Below are positions 7,232-14,658 of a stretch of 35,351 bases of DNA, one piece after another. Position numbers and translations under genes: made by a program. Source of the DNA: Acetobacteraceae bacterium. GTDB taxonomy: Bacteria > Pseudomonadota > Alphaproteobacteria > Acetobacterales > Acetobacteraceae. The stretch is taken from positions 38,307 through 73,657 of the forward strand of contig DNXO01000053.1 of assembly GCA_003506895.1 (NCBI GenBank). Reading direction: 5' to 3'. Position 1 is the stretch's first letter. Every line of letters begins with the position of its first letter. Below the pieces are notes generated by a model. It saw nothing but the letters and a program-made list of their open reading frames with translations. It was not told the DNA's origin and did not search any database.

Positions 7232-8497
7232 ATGGGATCGATGGCGCTTAACCTGAACGAACCGGCCCCGGCGGATAGCCCGCCGCCGCATATTCTGGTG
7301 GTCGACGACGAACAAATCATCCGTGAGGAAATCGTCGAGTATCTTCAGCTTCGGGGCCTGCACGCCCAGGCGGTCTCGACCGGGGCTGACGCGCTGAGCC
7401 GCCTGAAGGCGGATCGGTCGGTCACCGTCATTCTAAGTGACATCAGGATGCCGGAGATGGATGGCCTGACCCTGGCCGCGTGTGCCATCGCCATCACAGG
7501 CGAGGAGCACGCGATCGAGGTCGCGCTGCTGACCGGCCATGCCACGGTCGGCGATGCCGCCGCGGCCACCCGTCTGCGCGCGATCGACTTCCTGGAAAAA
7601 CCTGTTGCGCTGGCCGATATCAAAGCCGCGCTGATACGGGCCCATCTCTCCGCCACCGCGCGTCGGGCACACTGGCGGGAAGTGCGGGCACTGGACACCG
7701 CCCGCATCGAAGCGCAACGAACAATCGACCTGGTCATATCCGACAGAGAACGGTTGCGTGACCAGTTGATGCGGTCATCCGCGACCCATGACAATCAGCG
7801 GCGCGACACCTTCATGGCCGTAATGAATCATGAGTTGCGCACCCCGCTCGTTCCCATCATCGGCCTGGCGGAACTGATCGAGGACGCGCCTGAAACCCTT
7901 TCCGCAAACCAGGTCAGGGACTTCGCCCGTGAGATCCGTCTGGGTGGCCAGCGCCTGGAACGCGCGTTGTCCCGAATCACGGAATTCACCAACCTCGTGT
8001 CCGGAGATGCGCCGTTCAACCTCAGTCCATGCCGGCCGGATCGTATCCTGCATGCGATCAAGCAATCGGTGCGCGCGCGGCTGGACGAACGGTGTCAGAC
8101 CCTGATGCTGGATGTCCGCACGCAACGCGCCCTGAACACCAGCAGCGACCGCCTGCAACGCCTGCTGGACGAACTCATCGACAATGCAAGCCGGTTTTCG
8201 CCTGAGGCCTCAGTGATCGGACTGACCGTCCGCGACGATGGCGAAGGCGTTGCGTTCAGTGTCTCGGATACCGGGTCCGGTATGACCAAGGCCGAGGCGG
8301 ACCTTGCCTTAAACGCCTTCCATCAAATCGACATGTCGCTGGCCCGACGATTCGACGGCTTGGGAATTGGCCTGCCGATGGCAATGCGGATCGCCCAGCG
8401 CATCGGCGGCGCCCTGGAGATCGAGAGCGAACCAGGCACCGGCACGACCGTCACACTTCATCTTCCGCCCGAGAGCGTTCTGGGCCCCAAGCCGTGA
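7232..8497 (+). CDS. Receiver-histidine kinase (REC-HisKA-HATPase) protein
   Basis: This encodes a 421-residue soluble signalling protein. Residues 20-135 are a complete receiver domain: acidic pair DDE at 25-27, phosphoacceptor D70 in LSDIRMPEMDG, T101 and the conserved K123 in LEKP. Residues 155-185 look helical. The HisKA dimerisation domain follows with H-box MNHELRTPL (H200), then the ATPase domain with N-box ELIDNASRFSP, G1 DTGSGM, G2 GLGIGL and GTGT. It lacks a DNA-binding domain and membrane segments. The receiver probably controls or accepts phosphate for the attached kinase. Its stop codon overlaps the GTG start of the next kinase, so the two are made together. The start at 7232 is the first Met; a second ATG at 7241 is possible. 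Confidence 0.9.
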   Translation: MGSMALNLNEPAPADSPPPHILVVDDEQIIREEIVEYLQLRGLHAQAVSTGADALSRLKADRSVTVILSDIRMPEMDGLTLAACAIAITGEEHAIEVALLTGHATVGDAAAATRLRAIDFLEKPVALADIKAALIRAHLSATARRAHWREVRALDTARIEAQRTIDLVISDRERLRDQLMRSSATHDNQRRDTFMAVMNHELRTPLVPIIGLAELIEDAPETLSANQVRDFAREIRLGGQRLERALSRITEFTNLVSGDAPFNLSPCRPDRILHAIKQSVRARLDERCQTLMLDVRTQRALNTSSDRLQRLLDELIDNASRFSPEASVIGLTVRDDGEGVAFSVSDTGSGMTKAEADLALNAFHQIDMSLARRFDGLGIGLPMAMRIAQRIGGALEIESEPGTGTTVTLHLPPESVLGPKP

Positions 8498-11022
8498 TTC
8501 AGGCCAGTCCGGTCAAAAACAACGGGCTTTGGCAGGCTGCCATCATCTTGCTGCTGACGCTGGGCCTGGAGTGCCTGTTCCTGAATCGCGCGAACGACTT
8601 CATCGAAAGTAAGATCGACGAGAGCGACACCGATCTGCGAACCGAAGCGAGCACCTCCGCGGTGATCCTGAAGGAAACCCTGACCCGCTTCCTGGAACAG
8701 CTTGACGCGCTGCATGGCCTTGCGCGGCTCGTCACGGTGGCGCGCCAAACCGGCGACCTGCCGATGGAGCGGGCGGCGATGGACGAACTCGGCCAATGGC
8801 AGGGCAATATGCGCCACGGCGTCCGGTATATCGGCGCCATCGACCCGTCCGGCATACTAGACTGGACCAATTTGAAAGCCGCCGTTCCCCGGGTCAGCCT
8901 TTCCGATCGCGAGTATTTCAGGGCGATCGCCCAGGGCGGCGCGGAAAGCTTCGTGGGAACGCCGGTCACAGGCCAGGTCTCCGGCCAGTTGGGCATCCAT
9001 TTTACCAAGAGCATGCGGGCGGCGGATGGCGCCTTGCTGGCAGTGACGATGATCGACGTCGACCCACGTATGTTGTCGGATTTGGCCCGCATCGCGGGCT
9101 TAACAGCATCGGACACGTTGATGATCGTCCGGCGGGACGGGGTTATTTTAACCCGCAGCGGGGCCGACCAATACATTGGCCGGGTCAACCCGCCAGAGTC
9201 GCCCCATATGCGCGCGTTCCTGGGATCCCAGAGCGGACTGGTCCAAGGCATCAGTCCAATCGATGGAGCCGACAGGGTCGCCGCCTGGCAGCAGATCGAA
9301 CAAGCCGGGCTGATCCTGGTCGTGGCGCTGGACCGTGGCGCTCACCGCGCCCGATTTCAGCCTACCATGGACCGCTCGCACCGCTGGATTGAACTGACCG
9401 CCGCGCTGATCGCGCTGATGGGCGTCGGTTCGATCGTCATTCTACAATGGCGCCTGCGTTTCGCCATGGCTGAAGCCCAGATGGACATCGCACACCAAAG
9501 CGAGCGTCTGTTCAGGGATATGGCCGAAAGTCTGCCTGATCTGGTCCGGCTGGCGGACGCGAACGGCGTCGTTCGATATGCCAATGAGGCGACCCGCGAG
9601 CTTTTGGGCATCGAACCGAACGATCTGGTCGGCCTACCGGTAAATGCGTTCGTCCATGCCGACGACCTTGCAAAGATGGTCGTTCCGACCAAGGCCTTTG
9701 CGCCGACCGCCACGCCGCTGCGATCGGAACTACGGTTGCTCCGCCCCGATGGGCAAACCATCTGGGCCCAGACCAGTTTGCGAACGGTTGTCCGGGACAC
9801 GATGGGGCTCCAGTCGTGGTTCATGATCAGCGTGACCCGGGACGTTACCGTTCAGCGGCAGGCCGAGGCCGCACTCCGCCTTGCGAAAGAGGAATTGGAC
9901 GCGATGCTGACCGCGACCCGAGCGGTTCTGTACCGCGCGCGGGTGGATTCCGACGGGGACCTGCAGATGCAGTTTGTATCCGACAGCGCCCTGCACCTGA
10001 TCGGCTACACGCCGGCGGAGATCGTCGGCATGCCCAACTGGTTCGCCGACCATTTCGATCCGGCATTCGCCAAGGAGCGTCACGAACATCTACGCCGCGT
10101 CCTGACCCAGGGAAGCTCCCGGACCAAGTATCGCCTGCGTCAGAAAGACGGCCACTGGCTCTGGGTTTCGATGTTCAGCCGGCGGGTCGAGGGCGAAGGT
10201 TATATGATCGTCGGCACCGCCACCGATGTTTCGCGTGAGCACGAGCGGGACCTGCAACTCGCCCAAAGCGCCAAGATGGCAATGCTGGGTGAAATGAGCA
10301 CCGGCATGGCGCACGAGTTGAACCAGCCGCTGACGGCCATCGGCATGATGGCCGAGAACAGTCTCGCATGTCTGGAAACGAATGCATCGACCCCGGACCT
10401 TGTCGGCGGCAAGCTGGAACGCATCCTTGATCAGGTCCGGCGCGCCGGCGCCATCATCGACCACATGCGGATATTTGGCCGCAAGTCGGATGGGCCTCCG
10501 GGGCCCGTTGCGGTGGCGGGAGCCATCGAAGGCGCGACGTCGGTGCTGTCGAACCGTCTGCGACAAGCCCGGATCGGTCTGGTGACGCATATCGAGCAGC
10601 ACCTTCCCCCGGTAACCGGCCATTTGGTCAGGCTGGAACAGGTACTGGTGAACCTGATCGCCAATGCCGCCGACGCAATCGAGGCCCATTCCCCCGCCTT
10701 GCCACGCCACCGGCGGGACATCGGCATCAACGCCAGTCTGGTGGACGGGATGATCGAGATCGCCGTGACCGATCACGCCGGAGGCATCGACGAGACCCTC
10801 ATACCGCGGTTGTTTGAGCCATTCTTCACGACCAAACCGGTTGGCCGGGGCACCGGACTCGGTCTGTCGATCAGTTACGGAATCATCACCGATATGGGCG
10901 GGCTTATTTCCGCCCATAACCGCGACAATGGCACGGTTATGATTCTCAGATTGCCCGAGGCCGGCGGTGGTGATCTTGCGGCCCATGACGACCGGGTGAC
11001 CGCCGCCACCGAAAGCGGCTAG
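8494..11022 (+). CDS. Cache-PAS-PAS sensor histidine kinase
   Basis: This encodes an 842-residue membrane sensor. A first transmembrane helix at about residues 12-30 and a second at 299-318 bracket a ~265-residue periplasmic Cache-type domain (VSLSDREYFRAIAQGG and GTPVTGQVSGQLGIHFTK are typical of dCache). Two PAS domains follow (about 335-455 and 465-585), the second ending in a PAC-like WLWVSMFSRR segment. HisKA has H607 in GMAHELNQPLTAI (the NtrB/DctB-like HELNQPL form). The ATPase domain has NLIANAADAIE, FEPFFTTKPVGRGTGLGLSI. In the G1 box DHAGGID replaces the usual DNGGGI. Translation begins at GTG 8494 overlapping the previous stop (GTGA). The ligand is unknown; Cache domains usually bind small metabolites. 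Confidence 0.9.
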   Translation: MIQASPVKNNGLWQAAIILLLTLGLECLFLNRANDFIESKIDESDTDLRTEASTSAVILKETLTRFLEQLDALHGLARLVTVARQTGDLPMERAAMDELGQWQGNMRHGVRYIGAIDPSGILDWTNLKAAVPRVSLSDREYFRAIAQGGAESFVGTPVTGQVSGQLGIHFTKSMRAADGALLAVTMIDVDPRMLSDLARIAGLTASDTLMIVRRDGVILTRSGADQYIGRVNPPESPHMRAFLGSQSGLVQGISPIDGADRVAAWQQIEQAGLILVVALDRGAHRARFQPTMDRSHRWIELTAALIALMGVGSIVILQWRLRFAMAEAQMDIAHQSERLFRDMAESLPDLVRLADANGVVRYANEATRELLGIEPNDLVGLPVNAFVHADDLAKMVVPTKAFAPTATPLRSELRLLRPDGQTIWAQTSLRTVVRDTMGLQSWFMISVTRDVTVQRQAEAALRLAKEELDAMLTATRAVLYRARVDSDGDLQMQFVSDSALHLIGYTPAEIVGMPNWFADHFDPAFAKERHEHLRRVLTQGSSRTKYRLRQKDGHWLWVSMFSRRVEGEGYMIVGTATDVSREHERDLQLAQSAKMAMLGEMSTGMAHELNQPLTAIGMMAENSLACLETNASTPDLVGGKLERILDQVRRAGAIIDHMRIFGRKSDGPPGPVAVAGAIEGATSVLSNRLRQARIGLVTHIEQHLPPVTGHLVRLEQVLVNLIANAADAIEAHSPALPRHRRDIGINASLVDGMIEIAVTDHAGGIDETLIPRLFEPFFTTKPVGRGTGLGLSISYGIITDMGGLISAHNRDNGTVMILRLPEAGGGDLAAHDDRVTAATESG

Positions 11023-11069
11023 GCTTTCACGGCGCGCGGCCGTCCCGGTCTCGCCGAGGGAGCCGGCCG

Positions 11070-11651
11070 ATGTTCGCTGTCATCTTCGAAGTATCTCCGC
11101 GACCTGATGCATGGGATGCCTACCTGGGCCATGCCGCCAGTCTGCGGCCCGAGTTGCTGGCGATCGACGGTTTCCTCGCGAACGAACGCTATGCCAGCCT
11201 GCAACGCCCTGGTTGGCTGGTGTCCCTGTCGATTTGGCGGGACGAGAAGGCGCTTATTCGCTGGCGGACGCACCCACTGCACCACGACATTCAGGGAAAA
11301 GGCCGCACCCTTGTCTTCGCCGATTACCATCTGCGCGTTGGCGAGATCGTCTCTGATTCGGAGCTCGATGCGCCCCCGCCGCGTTACCGCTTCGATACGA
11401 CCGACGCCGGGACAGCCAAGGCCGTGACCCTGACAGAACGGCCTTTGGATAGCGCCACCCCAATTTTGAATGGCAATGTTTTCGACAGTATAAGCCGCCC
11501 GGGCAACGGCCTGTATTTGTGCGAATGGCCCGATGTGGCATCGGCACAGGCTGCTGTCGCCGGCACACCGGGACGCCACCGCGTGGTGCACGTCATCCGC
11601 GACTACGGTATGTTCGATCGGGCTGAAGCCCCACAGTACTTTCCGTCATGA
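11070..11651 (+). CDS. Antibiotic biosynthesis monooxygenase (ABM)-fold protein
   Basis: This encodes a 193-residue soluble protein. The N-terminal ~100 residues fit the dimeric alpha/beta-barrel ABM family (MFAVIFEVSPRP, LLAIDGFLANERYASLQRPG, then SIWRDEKALIRWRTHPLH, where W and H residues line the cavity). The C-terminal half has a similar strand pattern ending VVHVIRDYGMFDR and may be a second, diverged copy of the fold. ABM proteins act as small oxygenases, isomerases or stress proteins, and the substrate cannot be predicted. GAGGGAG lies about 7 bases before the ATG. The stop overlaps the next start (ATGA), so it is coupled to the kinase/P-loop fusion gene. Confidence 0.8.
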   Translation: MFAVIFEVSPRPDAWDAYLGHAASLRPELLAIDGFLANERYASLQRPGWLVSLSIWRDEKALIRWRTHPLHHDIQGKGRTLVFADYHLRVGEIVSDSELDAPPPRYRFDTTDAGTAKAVTLTERPLDSATPILNGNVFDSISRPGNGLYLCEWPDVASAQAAVAGTPGRHRVVHVIRDYGMFDRAEAPQYFPS

Positions 11652-13111
11652 CCATCCCGCCACAGCAGCACGACGTCGCCCAGTTCCTGGCCGGGCTTGC
11701 CGGCGGGCCGCCAAAAGAAACCCATATCTCCGCCGTGTTTATTGGCGCCGACACGGTTTGGAAGCTGAAAAAGGCCGTGCGACTGCCGTTTCTGGACTTC
11801 ACGACACCCGACGCACGCGAGCGCTTCCTGCGTCGTGAACTCGAACTCAATCAGCCATGGGCGCCCGGTCTTTATCGCGACGTCGTTGGTATCGTCCGCC
11901 ACCCCGACGGAACACTGGCCCTGGGGGAGCACGATCCGATCGAATTCGTTCTGCGGATGGCAAAAGTCCCGCTCGGCGATTTTGCGGATGAAATCGCATC
12001 GAATAACGGTTTGACGGAGAAACTTTTGGATGAGATCGGCGACACCGTCGCGGGATATCATCAAGGCCTACCGTCTCTTTTTGGGCTCGATTTTGCTCGA
12101 TCTATGCTGAATATTACCGAAGGAAATGCCCGATCCGCCCTTGCCGTCGGCCTTCCCGGTATCAATACCTGGAAGGAACGGATGGATTCCGCGATCGCTT
12201 CTCGGCGGGCCTGGATTTCCGACCGATCCCGGAACGGTTTTATCCGGCGCTGTCATGGCGACCTGCATCTGGGAAACATCTGTCTCTGGCAAGGCCATCC
12301 CGTGCCGTTCGACGCCTTGGAATTCGATGAGGCGCTGGCAACCATCGATGTAGGCTACGACCTGGCATTCCTGCTGATGGACCTGGAACATCGCGCCGAC
12401 CGGACGGCGGCAAACCGCGTAATGAACCGCTACGTCGCCCGCACTGGCGATGTCGATGCCACAGCGGGATTTCCCATTTTCCTGTCGCAGCGGGCAATGA
12501 TCAGGGCACATGTCCTGACAGCGATGCACCAGGACGGAACCGCCTATCTGACCGCGGCGGCAGAGTACCTCAGGCCCACCGAACCCGTGATTGTGGCGAT
12601 CGGCGGCCTGCAAGGAACCGGCAAATCAACCCTCGCCCGCGCACTGGCACCCGACCTTCTTCCGGCACCCGGCGCATTGGTTCTCCGTAGTGACGAAATA
12701 CGTAAACGCCTGCACAATATATCCCCCGAACAGCGCCTGCCACCTGATGCCTATTCCACGCAAGCCAACGCCGCCGTGAACAACACAGTGATCGCATCGG
12801 CCAAAATCGCCGCCAGAGCCGGTCATTCCGCGATTATCGATGCAACGTTTATTGACCACCGGATGCGCGATGAACTCGGCGCCGCGATTTTCGAAACCGG
12901 GGTTCGATTTATTGGCTTTTGGCTACAGGCGCCGCTGGCGACACTTGAACAGCGCGTCGCGTCCCGGACAGGTGATGCGTCCGACGCAACGGTCGAGGTG
13001 CTACGCCGTTCCGCGGCAACCGCCCCCGGGCCGGGAAGCTGGATGCCGATCGATGCCACTGAAAAAGCGGCCACCTTGACGACCGTCCGCCGCGCTATCT
13101 TTGGGAGGTGA
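11648..13111 (+). CDS. APH-like kinase fused to P-loop NTPase
   Basis: This encodes a 487-residue two-domain protein. Residues 1-300 resemble the aminoglycoside phosphotransferase/choline kinase fold. VWKLKKAVRLPFLDF holds the ATP-site Lys region, HGDLHLGN (203-210) is the catalytic loop, and FDALEFDEALATIDVGYDLA the Mg-binding Asp region. Residues 314-487 are an AAA/zeta-toxin/gluconate-kinase-like P-loop domain with Walker A GGLQGTGKST (319-328) and a downstream RSDEIRK substrate-binding-like motif. Proteins of this architecture are widespread in proteobacteria and labelled bifunctional APH/ATP-binding protein, but have no settled function; antibiotic resistance should not be inferred. It is translationally coupled to the ABM gene and its 3' end overlaps the convergent transglycosylase gene by 17 bases. 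Confidence 0.85.
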   Translation: MTIPPQQHDVAQFLAGLAGGPPKETHISAVFIGADTVWKLKKAVRLPFLDFTTPDARERFLRRELELNQPWAPGLYRDVVGIVRHPDGTLALGEHDPIEFVLRMAKVPLGDFADEIASNNGLTEKLLDEIGDTVAGYHQGLPSLFGLDFARSMLNITEGNARSALAVGLPGINTWKERMDSAIASRRAWISDRSRNGFIRRCHGDLHLGNICLWQGHPVPFDALEFDEALATIDVGYDLAFLLMDLEHRADRTAANRVMNRYVARTGDVDATAGFPIFLSQRAMIRAHVLTAMHQDGTAYLTAAAEYLRPTEPVIVAIGGLQGTGKSTLARALAPDLLPAPGALVLRSDEIRKRLHNISPEQRLPPDAYSTQANAAVNNTVIASAKIAARAGHSAIIDATFIDHRMRDELGAAIFETGVRFIGFWLQAPLATLEQRVASRTGDASDATVEVLRRSAATAPGPGSWMPIDATEKAATLTTVRRAIFGR

Positions 13112-13757
13112 TCACGCGCGGCAGTGAAACGCCGCCGACCGCGGCCGGCATCGTGGACAGACTCCAGACCCGCACGCCCGGTTGGACCGCGACACCAATC
13201 GAAATCACCCGCCATCGCGGCGCTTCGTCCACCACGGGTTCAGCCGGCGCATCTTTCCAAAGCGCCATGACGCGATTCCTGTAATCAGCCTCCAGGGTTT
13301 CGGTCGCGGAGTGATACAGCCCGATCGCCCGCGGCCAATCGCCGGTTCGTTCGTGGAGCGTCCGCAAAAACTGGGCCGCGTAGTTCGCATTCACGGCGGG
13401 ATCCAGCGCCTGGTCCATCGAAGCGAATGCATTCGGATGGTAGCGCATGCTGATTTGGAAGCAGCCGATATCCATATTCGCCGGTCTGGGGGAGCGAACC
13501 CTGGTCAACGCCTCCAGCGCTTCAGCTTTGCTTCGATACATCTCCGCCGCACCGTCGACGTTCGCGGTCCAGGGCCATTGGGCGCTTTCGGCCTTGCCGA
13601 TGGCGACCAGAACACCCGGCGGAAGGTCAAATGCCTGTTCGGCCGCCCGTCCCACCTGCTGACAGACCGAGCGGTCATCGACCGCTTGCGCCCTAGCGGG
13701 AGTCGCTAAGACGAACAGGCCAACCCAGCCCAACCATCGAACCGATCGGGACGGCAT
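13095..13757 (-). CDS. Secreted lytic transglycosylase (SLT domain)
   Basis: This encodes a 220-residue protein with a signal peptide (about residues 1-24, ending ATPARAQA). A lytic-transglycosylase domain follows: putative catalytic E57 in VAIGKAESAQWPW, then NMDIGCFQISMRYHP (the GxxQI motif) and RTGDWPRAIGLYHSA. Such enzymes cleave periplasmic peptidoglycan, often to make room for envelope-spanning machines. Its ATG overlaps the stop of the CtrA-like regulator (TAATG), so the two are co-translated. Given the adjacent pilus locus, a role in letting the Tad secretin or pilus through the wall is a reasonable inference. The tail after ~residue 175 (PAEPVVDEAPRW onward) is unassigned. Confidence 0.87.
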   Translation of the reverse strand: MPSRSVRWLGWVGLFVLATPARAQAVDDRSVCQQVGRAAEQAFDLPPGVLVAIGKAESAQWPWTANVDGAAEMYRSKAEALEALTRVRSPRPANMDIGCFQISMRYHPNAFASMDQALDPAVNANYAAQFLRTLHERTGDWPRAIGLYHSATETLEADYRNRVMALWKDAPAEPVVDEAPRWRVISIGVAVQPGVRVWSLSTMPAAVGGVSLPRVITSQR

Positions 13758-14491
13758 TACACGTGCGCCAGACGCCCCCGCCGGAGAGCCATGGAGGACT
13801 CACGAGGCATTGCTGGTTCTGCAACCGGCGCGCTGAGTTTGTAACCAAATCCCCAAACGCTTTCGATCGCATCCGCCAATCCGTGGGGTGCCAGGCGTTT
13901 GCGCAAACGGCAAAGTACCACATCGATGGTTTTCGCTTCCGGGTAGTCGTCGGTTCCATACAGATGCGCCATGCAGGCCGTCTTGCTCACCGCCGATCCG
14001 CGTTTCAGCACAAGGAATTCCAGCAGCAGATATTCCTTAGGGCCAAGGCGCAGCGGCAGATCGTCGATCCGCGCTTCCCGAGCCACAAGACTAAGTTCGA
14101 GGCGTCCGAAACGCAGGGTAGATTCAGTATGACCGTATCCACGCCGGACCACTGCCCTGATGCGCGCCAGGATCTCATCGATGCCGCACATTTGCGTGAG
14201 GACATCGTCCGCACCCAGATCAAGCGCTGTAATTTTCACACGCGGATCAAGAGATGTCGTAATCCCGATAATTGGGATTCGGGAGACGGCCCGAATCTCA
14301 CGGATTAAGTCAAAGCCCGACGTTTTGCGTAAGTCTAAATCCGCGAGAACCACATCGAATTCGTATAGTTCTATGAACGAAATCGCTTCTTCGAGCGTAT
14401 CTACGCGCTCACGATGGAAACCATTGCGTTCCAATTCGCCGGTATCCTGGTCCCGCCGCAAAGGTCGGTCACCAATCTGTAAGATCAGCAT
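13757..14491 (-). CDS. CtrA-like OmpR-family response regulator with degenerate receiver
   Basis: This encodes a 244-residue protein that aligns end to end with the CtrA pattern: receiver at 1-115, winged helix at about 125-220 (LGPKEYLLLEFLVLKRGSAV, HLYGTDDYPEAKTIDV, LCRLRKRL, VWGFGYKL). The phosphoacceptor is kept (D51, VVLADLDL). However, the acidic pocket reads QIGDRP instead of an EDD-type motif, and the conserved Lys of TKP is lost (LTQMCG, Q100). The C-terminal ~24 residues extend beyond CtrA. It is probably a paralogue rather than the cell-cycle CtrA itself. It is transcribed away from tadG and coupled to the transglycosylase gene. A 23-bp motif in its upstream region recurs before flp, suggesting it regulates itself and the pilin. 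Confidence 0.87.
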   Translation of the reverse strand: MLILQIGDRPLRRDQDTGELERNGFHRERVDTLEEAISFIELYEFDVVLADLDLRKTSGFDLIREIRAVSRIPIIGITTSLDPRVKITALDLGADDVLTQMCGIDEILARIRAVVRRGYGHTESTLRFGRLELSLVAREARIDDLPLRLGPKEYLLLEFLVLKRGSAVSKTACMAHLYGTDDYPEAKTIDVVLCRLRKRLAPHGLADAIESVWGFGYKLSAPVAEPAMPRESSMALRRGRLAHV

Positions 14492-14513
14492 GCTTCACTC
14501 CTTTTGATACCGA

Positions 14514-14536
14514 ATTTTACCGCTTTCTAACCATTT
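14514..14536 (-). promoter_or_regulatory. Candidate regulator site, copy 1 (AAATGGTTA-N8-TAAAAT)
   Basis: Read on the minus strand, this 23-base element is identical at 18 positions to 19318-19340 upstream of flp, with both outer blocks (9 and 6 bases) fully conserved and the spacing the same. It starts 22 bases upstream of the CtrA-like gene. Further GGTAA half-sites lie at 14535-14539 and 14517-14521 on the same strand. This arrangement suits a tandem-binding winged-helix regulator. Identity of the binding protein is inferred. Confidence 0.55.
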
Positions 14537-14544
14537 ACCGAAGC

Positions 14545-14558
14545 TGGCCAGCTGGCCA
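14545..14558. promoter_or_regulatory. 14-bp perfect palindrome in the tadG/regulator divergent region
   Basis: TGGCCAGCTGGCCA is a perfect palindrome located between the CtrA-like gene and tadG-like gene, 53 bases from the former and 100 from the latter. It lies 8 bases from the shared 23-bp motif. It may be an operator for a second, dimeric regulator. Confidence 0.4.
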
Positions 14559-14658
14559 AAAACTGATGCTCGTAATCCACCATATGGCTGATTGTATTCG
14601 CTGTCAAAATATGATCTAGTACGCAACCAACAGAAATGCGGCGCAAGTCGCGGACAAA

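Noticed and set aside
11648..13111. Antibiotic resistance gene (aminoglycoside kinase)
   Set aside because: The APH-like domain is fused to a P-loop domain in a widespread family not shown to confer resistance.
14560..14658. Sigma-70 promoter for tadG around TATGAT
   Set aside because: A TATGAT is present but no -35 hexamer at proper spacing, so the call would be arbitrary.
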